This document shows positions 27,427 to 38,360 of a stretch of 64,000 bases of DNA, piece by piece (within the stretch, counting starts at the first letter, position 1; every line of letters begins with the position of its first letter). The stretch is from Streptococcus pneumoniae (GTDB taxonomy: Bacteria; Bacillota; Bacilli; Lactobacillales; Streptococcaceae). The stretch lies in NCBI RefSeq assembly GCF_001347015.1, contig NZ_CFGI01000003.1:124001-188000 (forward strand), in the 5' to 3' direction. A model generated the notes under the pieces. It did not search any database. It was not told where the DNA came from and worked only from the letters and a program-made list of their open reading frames with translations. The position numbers were made by a program, and so were the translations under genes.

Positions 27427-28012
27427 ACAAGAGTTGGAAAAGGGCGGAGCAGTCGTTCTGCCTACAGAGACGGTTTATGGTCTTTTTGCCAAGGCGCTAG
27501 ACGAAAAAGCAGTTGACCATGTTTACCAGCTCAAACGTCGACCTAGAGACAAAGCACTCAATCTCAATATCGCCTCTTTAGAGGTTATCTTGCACTTTTC
27601 AAAGAATCAGCCAGCTTATCTACAAAAACTTGTCGAGACCTTTTTACCAGGTCCCTTGACCATTATTCTCGAAGCCAATGACCGAGTTCCCTATTGGGTC
27701 AATTCTGGTCTTGAAACTGTTGGATTTCGGATGCCCAGTCACCCTATCACACTGGATTTAATTCGAGTGACAGGGCCCTTGATTGGGCCGTCTGCCAATA
27801 TTTCAGGTCAGGCAAGTGGAGTGACCTTTGAACAAATTCTGAAGGATTTTGACCAAGAGGTTCTGGGTCTGGAAGACGATGCTTTTCTAACTGGACAGGA
27901 TTCAACTATTTTGGACTTGTCTGGAGACAAGGTGAAAATCTTACGCCAAGGGACCATTAAGCGAGAAGATATTCTTACTCAGTTGCCAGAGATTTCTTTT
28001 GAGGAGGCATGA
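27410..28012 (+). CDS. L-threonylcarbamoyladenylate synthase (Sua5/YciO/YrdC family)
   Basis: 200 aa from the first of two adjacent ATGs (27410), inside the prmC end; a longer open frame from 27245 is only an overlap shadow. GGAVVLPTETVYGLFAKA and KRRPRDKALNLNIAS are the ATP/bicarbonate-binding core, and IGPSANISGQASG is the later signature. It makes threonylcarbamoyl-AMP for t6A37 of tRNAs. This short form lacks the extra Sua5 C-terminal domain. It belongs to the tdk-prfA-prmC operon. Confidence 0.92.
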   Translation: MMDRIRQELEKGGAVVLPTETVYGLFAKALDEKAVDHVYQLKRRPRDKALNLNIASLEVILHFSKNQPAYLQKLVETFLPGPLTIILEANDRVPYWVNSGLETVGFRMPSHPITLDLIRVTGPLIGPSANISGQASGVTFEQILKDFDQEVLGLEDDAFLTGQDSTILDLSGDKVKILRQGTIKREDILTQLPEISFEEA

Positions 28013-28013
28013 A

Positions 28014-28445
28014 ATGCTAAGAAATTTAAGAGAAACTGATGTGAAAGCAATATGTGAGATCAACCAAGATGCTTTGGGCTATTCTTTTAGTCCAGAGGAA
28101 ACGGCTAGTCAATTAGCTAGACTGTCTCAGAATTCACATCATTTCTTACTTGCTTATGAGGATGAAGCTAGTCATGCCTTGCTTGGTTATGTCCACGCTG
28201 AGGTCTATGAATCACTTTATTCTAAAGCAGGATTTAATATCTTAGCCTTAGCAGTTTCACCTCAAGCGCAAGGTCAAGGTATTGGTAAAAGTTTACTACA
28301 AGGGTTGGAACAAGAAGCTAAAAGACGTGGTTATGGGTTTATCCGCTTAAACTCTGCTGATCATCGTCTGGGAGCTCATGCATTTTATGAAAAAGTTGGT
28401 TATACTTGTGATAAAATGCAGAAACGGTTTATTCGCATCTTTTAG
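28014..28445 (+). CDS. GNAT-family N-acetyltransferase
   Basis: 143 aa from ATG 28014, six bases after the GAGGAGG box; a TTG at 27999 would place the box inside the gene. ILALAVSPQAQGQGIGKSLL (about residues 78-97) is the acetyl-CoA loop with Q-x-x-G-x-G, followed by the NSADHRLGAHAFYEKVGY motif. The substrate is unknown. It begins 1 base after the preceding stop and is probably the last gene of this operon. Confidence 0.88.
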   Translation: MLRNLRETDVKAICEINQDALGYSFSPEETASQLARLSQNSHHFLLAYEDEASHALLGYVHAEVYESLYSKAGFNILALAVSPQAQGQGIGKSLLQGLEQEAKRRGYGFIRLNSADHRLGAHAFYEKVGYTCDKMQKRFIRIF

Positions 28446-28505
28446 TTTATTTTCTTATTGTAAAATCAAACTAATGGACTAGTCACACAATAAAGGAGAA
28501 GACCT

Positions 28506-29762
28506 ATGATTTTTGACAAAGATGATTTTAAAGTATACGATGCTGATCTCTGGAATGCTATTGCCAAAGAAGAAGAACGCCAACAGAATAATATCGAGTT
28601 GATTGCTTCGGAAAACGTAGTTTCCAAGGCTGTTATGGCAGCTCAAGGGTCTATCTTGACAAACAAATATGCCGAGGGTTACCCAGGACACCGTTATTAT
28701 GGTGGAACGGATGTAGTAGATGTGGTAGAATCTCTAGCCATTGAACGCGCAAAAGAAATTTTCGGCGCTAAATTCGCTAATGTCCAACCTCACTCAGGCA
28801 GCCAAGCCAACTGTGCGGCTTACATGGCCTTGATTGAGCCAGGTGATACGGTTATGGGGATGGATTTGGCAGCAGGTGGACACTTGACCCACGGAGCTCC
28901 AGTTAGCTTCTCAGGTCAAACCTACAACTTTGTTTCTTACAGTGTTGACCCTGAAACGGAACTCTTGGACTTTGATGCTATCTTGAAACAAGCCCAAGAA
29001 GTAAAACCAAAATTGATCGTAGCAGGTGCTTCAGCCTATTCTCAAATTATCGACTTTTCAAAATTCCGTGAAATTGCGGACGCTGTTGGGGCTAAGCTCA
29101 TGGTAGATATGGCTCATATCGCTGGTTTGGTTGCAGCTGGTCTTCACCCAAGTCCAGTACCATACGCTCATATCACTACAACAACGACCCACAAAACCCT
29201 TCGTGGACCTCGTGGTGGTTTGATTTTGACCAATGATGAAGACTTAGCTAAGAAAATCAATTCAGCTATTTTCCCTGGTATTCAGGGTGGCCCTTTGGAG
29301 CATGTTGTGGCAGCTAAAGCTGTTTCCTTCAAAGAAGTCTTGGATCCAGCCTTCAAGGAATATGCTGCTAATGTTATCAAGAACAGCAAGGCTATGGCAG
29401 ATGTCTTCTTACAAGACCCTGATTTCCGTATCGTTTCTGGAGGAACTGAAAACCACCTCTTCCTAGTGGATGTGACTAAAGTTGTAGAAAACGGAAAAGT
29501 TGCTCAAAACTTGCTGGATGAAGTCAATATTACCCTAAATAAAAACTCAATCCCTTACGAAACCTTATCACCATTCAAGACTAGTGGGATTCGTATCGGA
29601 GCAGCAGCTATTACTGCACGTGGATTTGGTGAAGAAGAAAGTCGCAAAGTGGCTGAGCTCATCATTAAAACTCTTAAGAATGCAGAAAATGAAGCTGTCT
29701 TAGAAGAAGTGAGAAGTGAAGTCAAAGTGTTGACAGACGCCTTCCCATTATACGAGGACTAA
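28506..29762 (+). CDS. glyA: Serine hydroxymethyltransferase
   Basis: 418 aa fold type I PLP enzyme. The PLP lysine is in [15 protein letters not shown] (about residue 227). The N-terminal [24 protein letters not shown] and HSGSQAN blocks are intact. It interconverts serine and glycine while loading one-carbon units on tetrahydrofolate. RBS AAGGAG. A nucleoid-associated-type gene follows after 7 bases. Confidence 0.97.
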   Translation: MIFDKDDFKVYDADLWNAIAKEEERQQNNIELIASENVVSKAVMAAQGSILTNKYAEGYPGHRYYGGTDVVDVVESLAIERAKEIFGAKFANVQPHSGSQANCAAYMALIEPGDTVMGMDLAAGGHLTHGAPVSFSGQTYNFVSYSVDPETELLDFDAILKQAQEVKPKLIVAGASAYSQIIDFSKFREIADAVGAKLMVDMAHIAGLVAAGLHPSPVPYAHITTTTTHKTLRGPRGGLILTNDEDLAKKINSAIFPGIQGGPLEHVVAAKAVSFKEVLDPAFKEYAANVIKNSKAMADVFLQDPDFRIVSGGTENHLFLVDVTKVVENGKVAQNLLDEVNITLNKNSIPYETLSPFKTSGIRIGAAAITARGFGEEESRKVAELIIKTLKNAENEAVLEEVRSEVKVLTDAFPLYED

Positions 29763-29769
29763 AACTTTT

Positions 29770-30744
29770 ATGGACATTTATATTAAGAAAGCCATTATTC
29801 ACCAGTTCAGTCCGGATGATACCGAGCTGTTCCTAGCGGATAAGCTTCTCAATATTACTCCAAAAATCGAAGAATACCTGCGTAGAAAAATTGAACGTGT
29901 GTATTCAGATGAAGCTAAGACTGGGATTTTCGAGGAAGAAAATCCCTTCTTCAATCATATCACAGACGATTTGTTGGAGACATCAGTAACACTGGCTAAT
30001 CTCTGGAAAGAAGAGTTCAGTATTTCTGAAAACCTCAAGACCAATGACTTGATTTTTGTGCAATTTTCGAAAGAAGGCGTGGAACATTTCGCTTTCTTGC
30101 GAATTGCTCTGCGTGAGACCTTGACTCACCTCGGAGGAGAAGTTGATAATCCAATCAAGCTGACTCAGAATAACCTGCCTGGATTTGGAACAGGGGCTGA
30201 TGAGGCCTTGGTGGTTAATCTTCAGAGTCGCAAGTACCATCTGATTGAAAAACGAATCAAGTATAACGGGGCTTTCTTGAACTATTTTTCAGATAATCTT
30301 CTTGCTGTCGCTCCTAAGATTTCTCCTAAGAAATCTATCAAGGAATTGGAAAAAACAGCACAGCGCATTGCTGAGACTTTTAACACAGATGATTTTCAAT
30401 TTCAATCCAAGGTCAAATCAGCGATTTTCAACAACCTAGAAGAAAGCAATGAATTGTCACCAGAGAAACTGGCCAATGACCTTTTTGACAACAATCTGAC
30501 GGCTCGTTTGAGCTTTATTGACCAAGTCAAAGAAGCCGTACCAGAACCTGTTCAATTTGATGAAATTGATGCCAGTCGCCAATTAAAGAAATTTGAAAAT
30601 CAAAAACTTTCCTTGTCAAATGGAATTGAGCTCATCGTTCCCAATAACGTCTATCAAGACGCCGAGTCTGTTGAGTTTATCCAAAACGACAATGGAACCT
30701 ACTCTATCTTAATCAAAAATATCGAGGATATCCAAAGTAAATAA
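29770..30744 (+). CDS. Nucleoid-associated protein, YejK/NdpA-like
   Basis: 324 aa. The start [16 protein letters not shown] and the [21 protein letters not shown] block fit the 37-kDa nucleoid-associated protein family (PF04245) that is present in pneumococcus downstream of glyA. No enzyme motif is visible and a DNA-related role is family-based only. It sits 7 bases after glyA and shares TAATG with the following gene. Confidence 0.75.
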   Translation: MDIYIKKAIIHQFSPDDTELFLADKLLNITPKIEEYLRRKIERVYSDEAKTGIFEEENPFFNHITDDLLETSVTLANLWKEEFSISENLKTNDLIFVQFSKEGVEHFAFLRIALRETLTHLGGEVDNPIKLTQNNLPGFGTGADEALVVNLQSRKYHLIEKRIKYNGAFLNYFSDNLLAVAPKISPKKSIKELEKTAQRIAETFNTDDFQFQSKVKSAIFNNLEESNELSPEKLANDLFDNNLTARLSFIDQVKEAVPEPVQFDEIDASRQLKKFENQKLSLSNGIELIVPNNVYQDAESVEFIQNDNGTYSILIKNIEDIQSK

Positions 30745-31358
30745 TGTTTAAACGAATTCGAAGAGTGCTTGTACTAGCAGTCTTCCTTTTTGCTGGATAT
30801 AAAGCTTACCGCATTCACCAAGATGTTAAGCAAGTTATGACCTATCAACCCATGGTGCGAGAAATCTTGAGTGAAAAAGACACCCCAGCAAACGAAGAGC
30901 TTGTGCTCGCTATGATTTATACCGAAACAAAAGGAAAAGAAGGCGACGTCATGCAGTCTAGTGAGTCTGCCAGTGGTTCCACCAACACCATAAATGATAA
31001 CGCCTCTAGCATTCGGCAAGGCGTTCAAACTCTGACAGACAATCTCTATCTGGCCCAGAAGCAGGGTGTTGATGTCTGGACGGCTGTTCAAGCCTATAAT
31101 TTTGGACCAGCCTATATCGATTTTATCGCCCAAAATGGCAAGGAAAATACCTTGGCTCTGGCCAAACAGTACTCTCGTGAGACTGTTGCTCCCTTGCTTG
31201 GTAATACCACTGGAAAGACTTATAGTTATATTCACCCTATTTCCATTTTTCACGGTGCTGAACTTTATGTAAATGGAGGAAACTATTACTATTCTAGGCA
31301 GGTTCATCTTAACCTTTACATCATCAAATGTTTCACTCTCTTTTCAACATCTGGCTAA
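30744..31358 (+). CDS. pvaA: Lysozyme-like membrane-anchored muralytic protein (PvaA/Pmp23)
   Basis: 204 aa. One N-terminal membrane anchor ([15 protein letters not shown]) is followed by a lysozyme-like fold with the presumed catalytic Glu in [20 protein letters not shown] (about residues 57-76), and [15 protein letters not shown] later. Pneumococcal Pmp23/PvaA is a small peptidoglycan hydrolase needed for normal septum shape. It starts inside the stop of the preceding gene (TAATG), so glyA, the nucleoid gene and pvaA are probably co-transcribed. The terminator hairpin overlaps its stop codon. Confidence 0.85.
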   Translation: MFKRIRRVLVLAVFLFAGYKAYRIHQDVKQVMTYQPMVREILSEKDTPANEELVLAMIYTETKGKEGDVMQSSESASGSTNTINDNASSIRQGVQTLTDNLYLAQKQGVDVWTAVQAYNFGPAYIDFIAQNGKENTLALAKQYSRETVAPLLGNTTGKTYSYIHPISIFHGAELYVNGGNYYYSRQVHLNLYIIKCFTLFSTSG

Positions 31359-31372
31359 TCCAGGTGTTTTTG
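31346..31372 (+). terminator. Terminator overlapping the pvaA stop codon
   Basis: ACATCTGG (31347-31354) pairs with CCAGGTGT (31360-31367), followed by TTTTTG. The stop TAA lies in the loop. Confidence 0.75.
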
Positions 31373-31431
31373 TTATAAGTTTTCTTTAAGATAGATATAT
31401 TACTCTAAAAAGGTAAAGGAGGGAATTCCCT

Positions 31432-32406
31432 ATGAGAAAGAAACTCTTTCTGACCAGTGCTGCGGTCTTGTGGGCAGTAACAGCTATGAATAGCGCCCAT
31501 GCAGCAACAGATGTTCAAAAAGTTATCGATGAAACCTATGTTCAACCTGAATATGTCCTAGGTTCATCATTGTCTGAAGATCAAAAAAATCAAACCCTTA
31601 AAAAACTAGGCTACAATGCCTCAACAGACACCAAAGAACTCAAGACCATGACACCTGATGTCTATTCTAAGATTATGAATGTGGCCAATGACTCTAGCTT
31701 ACAATTGTATTCATCAGCCAAGATTCAAAAACTAGGTGACAAGTCGCCACTTGAGGTCAAGATTGAAACACCAGAGAACATCACTAAGGTGACTCAGGAT
31801 ATGTACCGAAATGCAGCAGTAACCTTGGGTGTGGAACATGCTAAAATCACTGTAGCAGCCCCTATTCCAGTTACAGGTGAGAGTGCTTTAGCAGGGATTT
31901 ATTATTCGCTAGAAGCTAATGGAGCCAAGGTGCCACAAGCCAACAAAGATTTGGCTCAAGAAGAGCTAAAGGCTTTGTCCGATATCAATGCTGAAAACAA
32001 GGACAAAACAGGCTATGATGCTAATAAATTAAACGTTGCCTTAGCAGATATTAAGTCAGGACTCGCCAAAGCTAAAGAAAGTAAGGGAAATCTGACAGAG
32101 GAAGATGTCCGTAAAATTGTTGAAGATACCTTGAAAAATTACAAACTTGATCAGGTTATAACAGGAAACCAAATCAATATCATCATCAATTTTGCTTTGA
32201 ATCTCTCAAAAAGTGATATTCTTAGCAATACAGACTTCACTAAAACTCTAAATGACCTTAAACAAAGTATTGTTTCACAAGCTGGCGACAGTTTTAAAAA
32301 TATCAACCTTAACTTTGATGCTGATAAGGCGCTAGAGGACGGTGGGAACTTCTTAAGTTCCCTCTGGCAAGCCATTGTCAACTTCTTCAAGAGTTTTGGT
32401 TCTTAA
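31432..32406 (+). CDS. Exported DUF1002-family protein
   Basis: 324 aa. A signal peptide is cleaved after AHA (residue 24). The mature protein is helical, with EPEYVLGSSLS-like start (here QPEYVLGSSLSEDQ) and the APIPVTGESALAGIYYSLE block (about 142-160) characteristic of DUF1002. Its function is unknown. The C-terminal residues FLSSLWQAIVNFFKSFGS form a short amphipathic helix that could touch the membrane. RBS AAAGGAGGG. It stands alone between terminator 31372 and the rlmCD promoter. Confidence 0.8.
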   Translation: MRKKLFLTSAAVLWAVTAMNSAHAATDVQKVIDETYVQPEYVLGSSLSEDQKNQTLKKLGYNASTDTKELKTMTPDVYSKIMNVANDSSLQLYSSAKIQKLGDKSPLEVKIETPENITKVTQDMYRNAAVTLGVEHAKITVAAPIPVTGESALAGIYYSLEANGAKVPQANKDLAQEELKALSDINAENKDKTGYDANKLNVALADIKSGLAKAKESKGNLTEEDVRKIVEDTLKNYKLDQVITGNQINIIINFALNLSKSDILSNTDFTKTLNDLKQSIVSQAGDSFKNINLNFDADKALEDGGNFLSSLWQAIVNFFKSFGS

Positions 32407-32415
32407 GAAATTTCA

Positions 32416-32424
32416 TGGTATAAT
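32416..32424 (+). promoter_or_regulatory. Extended -10 of rlmCD
   Basis: TGGTATAAT ends at 32424, 55 bases before the ATG. Confidence 0.5.
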
Positions 32425-32467
32425 AGATGGTAACCCTAACGTTGCCGTCTTTTTTGTCGGCCAATAG

Positions 32468-33841
<1,374 letters not shown>

Positions 33842-33863
33842 AAATCCTTGATTTTAAGCTATT

Positions 33864-35681
33864 TTACAAGCATTTTGTCTTTGTAGATAAAGGCAATTTT
33901 GACGTCAAAAAAGTCCTAAAAAGGCACATAGATTTATATGTATTTGTAGATGTCGTTTGCGCATCGGAAAAATGAATACAACAATAAATATTTATCTTAA
34001 GAGAGACTGGGCAAAAACTAGTTTCTAAATAAAACCACACAGTGATTCCAGTCTTGAATCCAATCAAGCTGAAAGAAATACTGTGTGGTTTTTGAATAGT
34101 GGATGTTTTAGAGGCTAGATTCTTGGCCAATTTGGTGAGATTCATGCTCATAAAGATGAATCCTATTTCTGTTGCGATAGCTTGTTTCCCTCTGACATGC
34201 ACTCTGCGCACGCCAAAAACACTCTTCAATCTACCAAAAACGGGTTCAACATCGATTTTCCGTTTGGCATAGATTCGAGAGCCTTCTTCACTATGTAATG
34301 TTTGCTTAAGGAGTTCCTTAAAGTAATTCCAAGTTGGATTATAATGGATTTGTTTCTGATTCCCACTATCTGTTTTAGCCAACTGTTCTAACTCAGGAGT
34401 ATCTTGAACTTTATCCGCCTCATAAATCTTGAAATCACGTTGAAAGCCATACTTGTCAGTTGGCCTAGAGTAGTTCTTAAAAGAATAAACTAGGCCGTCG
34501 GGCTTTATAAACTGGTCCGTGTCCTCAAGATATTCCCAGTTCATTGGATTATCTGTGCTCGTCTGGTATTTTTTAGTCAATTCCTTCTGATACATGGTGT
34601 AGGGAATAAGCGGTGTCTTTTCCAATTCATCAATGATAAAACGATAATTTTCTTCGCTACCATAACCGGCATCAGCTACGATATAGTTGAATAAGTCTAG
34701 GGTTTGAATCGATTGGAGGAAGGGTTTCAGAGTGCGAGTGTCTGTTGGATTTGGAAAGATATCAAAGTCAAGGACATACTGACCATTGGTAGCCGCTTGG
34801 ACATTATATCCAGGTTTCAGTTGTCCATTTTGCATATGGTCTTCCTTCATCCTCATAAAAGTGGCATCATGATCCGTTTTTGAGAAAGAGTTGCGGTCTT
34901 CTAAAATTTTTCTAGCTTCTTCATAGCGCTGTTTACGAGGAAGGAAATCCTCCTTTAATTGCTTACGGATTTTCTTTATCCGACGGCGTTTTTGTCTATT
35001 GGCAGATCCACCCTTTATCACTTTAGGCTCTTCTTCGATAACTTGTTCTATTTCAGCTAAGGTAGCCTCCGTTTTTTCTAGTAGCTCCTCCAAGCCCTGA
35101 CTGGTTTCCCGATCTTCTTTAGATAAGGCGAGATTTACCCCTTCTTGAATCAGCTGATCATAGAGCTGAGAAATTTTCCCATTCAAGGCTGCTTCATATT
35201 TGTCAATAGCTCTTTTCCAAGTGAAAGAATAGAGATTGGCATCAGCTTCTAGTTTTGTTCCATCAATGAACAAGGCATCATCCTCAATCATCCCGTTCTC
35301 ACGCATGAGTAAGGAGAAGTAAATAAAAGCAGTTTTGATTAGGTTGTTGGCATGTTTACTGGAGCGGAAGTTATTAATCGTTTTATAGCTAACATAGGTA
35401 TCTTGGCTCAACCATTTCATGGGAATGACTTCTGAGTTCATTTGAACGATTTTACGTCCAGAGAACACTTGACGAGCATAAGCGAACAGGGTCATCTTCA
35501 TGAGCATGGCTGGATGAAAGGCAGGGCGACCAGTATGAGAGGTCTCTTCCGATAGAACTTGACTAGGGATATTGTCCACAAAGAGGCTAATCATTCTTGC
35601 TTCGTGATTTGATGGAATATCGTAGGAAAGATTTACTTCCAAACTTAACTGATTTGTGTTATAATCTTTATACATTGTCAT
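33864..35681 (-). CDS. IS1182-family transposase, reading beyond the IS end
   Basis: 605 codons. The DUF772-type N-terminal domain (SHTGRPAFHPAMLMKMTLFA, about 46-65) is followed by a DDE core: FIDGTKLEADAN (first Asp), IVADAGYGSEENY (second Asp) and RKIDVEPVFGRLKSVFG (Glu). A charged coiled-coil insertion lies at about 165-265. It is unbroken and likely functional. The frame does not stop inside the element: 560 codons lie within the IS and the last 45 come from host DNA between 33864 and 34001. The start at 35681 has a weak ribosome-binding site; ATG 35675 is also possible. Confidence 0.88.
   Translation of the reverse strand: MTMYKDYNTNQLSLEVNLSYDIPSNHEARMISLFVDNIPSQVLSEETSHTGRPAFHPAMLMKMTLFAYARQVFSGRKIVQMNSEVIPMKWLSQDTYVSYKTINNFRSSKHANNLIKTAFIYFSLLMRENGMIEDDALFIDGTKLEADANLYSFTWKRAIDKYEAALNGKISQLYDQLIQEGVNLALSKEDRETSQGLEELLEKTEATLAEIEQVIEEEPKVIKGGSANRQKRRRIKKIRKQLKEDFLPRKQRYEEARKILEDRNSFSKTDHDATFMRMKEDHMQNGQLKPGYNVQAATNGQYVLDFDIFPNPTDTRTLKPFLQSIQTLDLFNYIVADAGYGSEENYRFIIDELEKTPLIPYTMYQKELTKKYQTSTDNPMNWEYLEDTDQFIKPDGLVYSFKNYSRPTDKYGFQRDFKIYEADKVQDTPELEQLAKTDSGNQKQIHYNPTWNYFKELLKQTLHSEEGSRIYAKRKIDVEPVFGRLKSVFGVRRVHVRGKQAIATEIGFIFMSMNLTKLAKNLASKTSTIQKPHSISFSLIGFKTGITVWFYLETSFCPVSLKINIYCCIHFSDAQTTSTNTYKSMCLFRTFLTSKLPLSTKTKCL
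34030..34094 (-). terminator. Terminator-like inverted repeat inside the transposase 3' region
   Basis: AAAACCACACAGT (34031-34043) pairs with ACTGTGTGGTTTT (34080-34092) over a 36-base loop. On the minus strand a T-rich run follows. It would end transposase mRNA inside the coding frame. Confidence 0.5.
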
Positions 35682-35729
35682 GGCTTTCTAATTGTTTTGT
35701 TGTTATTTTAATCATAAACCATGACATAA

Positions 35730-35768
35730 GAAAACGAGCATCTCCAACTACGGAAATGCTCGTTTTTT
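35730..35768. terminator. Hairpin shielding the IS transposase from read-in
   Basis: AAAACGAGCAT pairs with ATGCTCGTTTTTT, with A/T runs on both sides. Confidence 0.75.
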
Positions 35769-35870
35769 GATAGTTAGAAGTGGGTTTTTGCCCAGTCTCT
35801 ATTGTGATTTATGAAGTGTAGTGAATATGGTATAATAAGATTAAGCAGAAAGAAGTTTGATAAATTTAGA

Positions 35871-35883
35871 GTGACCTAAGGTC
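35871..35883. repeat. Palindrome upstream of the 36029 gene
   Basis: TGACCT-A-AGGTCA, a perfect 6-base inverted repeat, lies about 150 bases before the gene and downstream of a possible -10 (TATAAT about 35831). It could be an operator. Otherwise 35801-36028 shows no gene. Confidence 0.3.
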
Positions 35884-36028
35884 AAGAAGGTATTTGGAAC
35901 ATTTAGTTATATACATTCCTATTTGTCGCGATAATGCATTGTACTGGCTATACCAAAAAGATGTACAGGAACCAGTAGATAATAGAATAAAGATGGAAAG
36001 AATATAAAAAATAATATGAGGTGATTAT

Positions 36029-36658
36029 ATGGCTGAAATTAGATTTAAAAATCTACCTAAGTTGTTAAGTAGTATGGAGGAAAAAGAATGGATTATTGAT
36101 AGCTTTTCATTCAATTACAAAAATGAGGATTATGTTGTAATATTAAAGTTATATAGTGATACAGAAAGAAAGCCATCTGAATATGCTAAGGTAAAATTAG
36201 AATTCATTAGGGCTAATAATATTAATGAATCTATACAGGCGTATGCGAATTTTTACGAGGTTTACTTCAATTCTTTAGATGAATTTGCGAATTTTTTTAA
36301 TATAAATAGAGGTAGTGCAAATAGAAATTTATTTGTAGATTTCTCTGAAATTTTTTCAGAATTTATACCAGATAAAAAGTATGAGGAAAAGCAAGGTTTA
36401 ATTAAACAGCTCCAAGGTTCAAGATGTGAGGGAAACAATCCTAATGCAATATACTGTTATGATGTAAGAAGAAATGGAGAGATTGATGGAAGAAAGAATA
36501 CCAGATCAAAGGCGAATAGTAATAAGGCGTATACTCTAAGAAGAAGTTTGTATGAAAAATATAAAGATGATAAAAATCTTAGTTTCTTCTTTTCTGATAA
36601 ATTAGAAGATGAAAGAACTGATGAGGAAATAATAAAGCAAGTTGCTGCTAGACACTGA
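36029..36658 (+). CDS. Hypothetical protein, possibly DUF6037-type, in an accessory segment
   Basis: 209 aa, soluble, no signal peptide or membrane segment. The N-terminal half is alpha/beta with SFSFNYKNEDYVVILKLYSD; the C-terminal half is basic, with CYDVRRNGEIDGRKNTRSKA followed by a charged helix and acidic DEEII end. I recall similar proteins under DUF6037, but this is not certain. Base composition is clearly AT-richer than neighbours and codon use favours A/T endings, so it was probably acquired. The start ATG follows GAGGTGAT. It is the only intact gene between the IS and the right-hand rlmCD-like repeat, so it is the apparent cargo of the segment. No catalytic motif is visible. Confidence 0.6.
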   Translation: MAEIRFKNLPKLLSSMEEKEWIIDSFSFNYKNEDYVVILKLYSDTERKPSEYAKVKLEFIRANNINESIQAYANFYEVYFNSLDEFANFFNINRGSANRNLFVDFSEIFSEFIPDKKYEEKQGLIKQLQGSRCEGNNPNAIYCYDVRRNGEIDGRKNTRSKANSNKAYTLRRSLYEKYKDDKNLSFFFSDKLEDERTDEEIIKQVAARH

Positions 36659-36680
36659 TTTGTTATATATGGATTAAACC

Positions 36681-36711
36681 TTTTAACGATAACATTATGC
36701 TATCGTTAAAA
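36681..36711. repeat. Inverted repeat downstream of the 36029 gene
   Basis: TTTTAACGATA pairs with TATCGTTAAAA over 9 bases. There is no T-run on either side, so it is not a clear terminator. Confidence 0.5.
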
Positions 36712-36774
36712 AGTATGTGGATATGTTCCCAAATACGAACGCAACTACTTGGCATACTTGGTGTTCACTCGTTT

Positions 36775-36797
36775 CATGTCGAATGTGTAAGCTTGTT
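36775..36797. repeat. Right-hand, diverged copy of the rlmCD 3' end (att-like)
   Basis: CATGTCGAATGTGTAAGCTT and its continuation match the rlmCD end at 33800-33822 at 17 of 23 positions. The frame reads FHVECVSLLKKRS-stop, compared with [14 protein letters not shown]-stop in the gene. The likely meaning is the other boundary of an integrated element. Confidence 0.5.
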
Positions 36798-36837
36798 GAA
36801 GAAACGCAGTTAATCTTCAAAAGGTTCCCCAAACCTT

Positions 36838-36978
36838 TTGAGTTCCGCAGACACATCTGAACAAATTGCGGCTGATTTTGGCATTCACGAAAGCAACTTA
36901 ATTAGTCGGAGTCAATGGATTGAAGCAACTCTTATTCAAAATGGTTTTACGATTTCAAATTCTGCCTCAATTCTGTAA
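36838..36978 (+). pseudogene. Transposase-like helix-turn-helix fragment
   Basis: One frame reads ...TSEQIAADFGIHESNLISRS then SQWIEATLIQNGFTISN and stops. The first part resembles the helix-turn-helix of IS3-type OrfA proteins. There is no start codon or RBS. Remaining sequence 36712-37100 holds only the repeat copy, a small hairpin (36819-36841) and the ftsW promoter. Confidence 0.35.
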
Positions 36979-37032
36979 AAACAGTAAAATTCGAAGGATT
37001 GTAAGGTAAGAGTTTTTTTCTTTCTGAAAAAA

Positions 37033-37041
37033 TGGTATAAT
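37033..37041 (+). promoter_or_regulatory. Extended -10 upstream of ftsW
   Basis: TGGTATAAT ends at 37041, 71 bases before the start codon. Confidence 0.5.
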
Positions 37042-37112
37042 AGCAATCAAAACTAGAAAATAAAACGGAATTTGGAACAGATTTGTCTGTATCCTAGTAG
37101 AGTGGTGATACT

Positions 37113-38336
37113 ATGAAGATTAGTAAGAGGCACTTATTAAATTATTCCATCTTGATTCCCTACTTGCTTTTATCTATTTTGGGCTTGATTGTGGTCTATT
37201 CGACCACCAGTGCTATTTTAATTGAAGAAGGCAAGAGCGCTTTGCAATTGGTTCGAAACCAAGGAATCTTTTGGATTGTTAGTTTGATACTGATTGCCTT
37301 AATTTATAAATTGAGACTAGATTTTTTGAGAAATGAGCGACTAATCATTTTAGTTATATTGATAGAAATGCTTTTATTGTTCTTGGCTCGTTTTATTGGT
37401 ATTTCCGTAAACGGGGCATACGGTTGGATTTCAGTTGCAGGAGTAACTATTCAGCCAGCTGAGTACTTAAAAATCATTATTATTTGGTATTTGGCTCACC
37501 GATTCTCCAAACAGCAAGAAGAAATAGCTATTTATGATTTTCAAGTTTTGACTCAAAATCAATGGCTTCCTCGTGCTTTTAATGATTGGCGATTCGTTCT
37601 CCTAGTTCTGATTGGAAGTTTGGGAATTTTCCCTGATTTAGGAAATGCGACTATTTTAGTCTTGGTTTCCTTGATTATGTATACAGTTAGTGGAATCGCT
37701 TATCGCTGGTTTTCAACCATTCTGGCGCTCGTATCTGCCGCTTCTGTCTTTATCTTGACCACTATCAGCCTAATCGGTGTTGAGACTTTTTCAAAAATCC
37801 CAGTATTTGGCTATGTAGCCAAGCGCTTTAGTGCCTTTTTTAATCCTTTTGCCGATCGTGCGGATGCGGGTCACCAGTTATCTAATTCTTATTTTGCCAT
37901 GGTCAATGGCGGTTGGTTTGGTCTAGGTCTTGGAAACTCGATTGAAAAACGAGGTTATTTACCAGAAGCTCATACAGACTTTGTCTTTTCTATCGTGATT
38001 GAAGAATTTGGCTTTGTTGGTGCCAGTCTTATTTTAGCTCTCTTGTTTTTCATGATTCTGCGGATTATCTTGGTCGGTATCCGAGCGGAGAATCCTTTCA
38101 ATGCCATGGTTGCACTCGGTGTCGGAGGGATGATGTTGGTTCAGGTATTTGTCAATATCGGAGGGATTTCGGGCTTGATTCCATCTACAGGAGTAACCTT
38201 TCCCTTCTTATCCCAGGGGGGGAATAGTCTTCTAGTCTTATCAGTGGCAGTGGCCTTTGTCTTAAATATTGACGCCAGTGAAAAGCGCGCTAAGTTGTAC
38301 CGAGAATTGGAAAATCAACCAATGAACCTTCTGTGA
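37113..38336 (+). CDS. ftsW: Septal peptidoglycan glycosyltransferase FtsW
   Basis: 407 aa SEDS-family protein with about ten membrane helices. Conserved stretches include FQPAEYLK-type (here TIQPAEYLKIIIIW), FPDLGNATILV, the extracellular loop GHQLSNSYFAMVNGGWFGLGLGNS, LPEAHTDFVFSIV with the essential Asp, and GVTFPFLSQGGNSLL near the end. It polymerises lipid II at the septum with a class b PBP. The choice of FtsW over RodA rests on gene order (ftsW-ppc in pneumococcus). ppc starts 24 bases later. Confidence 0.93.
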   Translation: MKISKRHLLNYSILIPYLLLSILGLIVVYSTTSAILIEEGKSALQLVRNQGIFWIVSLILIALIYKLRLDFLRNERLIILVILIEMLLLFLARFIGISVNGAYGWISVAGVTIQPAEYLKIIIIWYLAHRFSKQQEEIAIYDFQVLTQNQWLPRAFNDWRFVLLVLIGSLGIFPDLGNATILVLVSLIMYTVSGIAYRWFSTILALVSAASVFILTTISLIGVETFSKIPVFGYVAKRFSAFFNPFADRADAGHQLSNSYFAMVNGGWFGLGLGNSIEKRGYLPEAHTDFVFSIVIEEFGFVGASLILALLFFMILRIILVGIRAENPFNAMVALGVGGMMLVQVFVNIGGISGLIPSTGVTFPFLSQGGNSLLVLSVAVAFVLNIDASEKRAKLYRELENQPMNLL

Positions 38337-38360
38337 AGTAGAATAAAGAAAGGATAGTCT

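Larger units (their letters stand above)
34002..35800 (-). mobile_element. IS1182-family insertion sequence
   Basis: 1799 bases bounded by 17-base perfect inverted repeats AGAGACTGGGCAAAAAC at 34002-34018 and 35784-35800. An imperfect extension follows. It contains one transposase gene on the minus strand, a strong hairpin at 35730-35768 that shields it from outside transcription, and a long-looped inverted repeat near the other end. No target duplication is obvious in the flanks. Confidence 0.85.
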
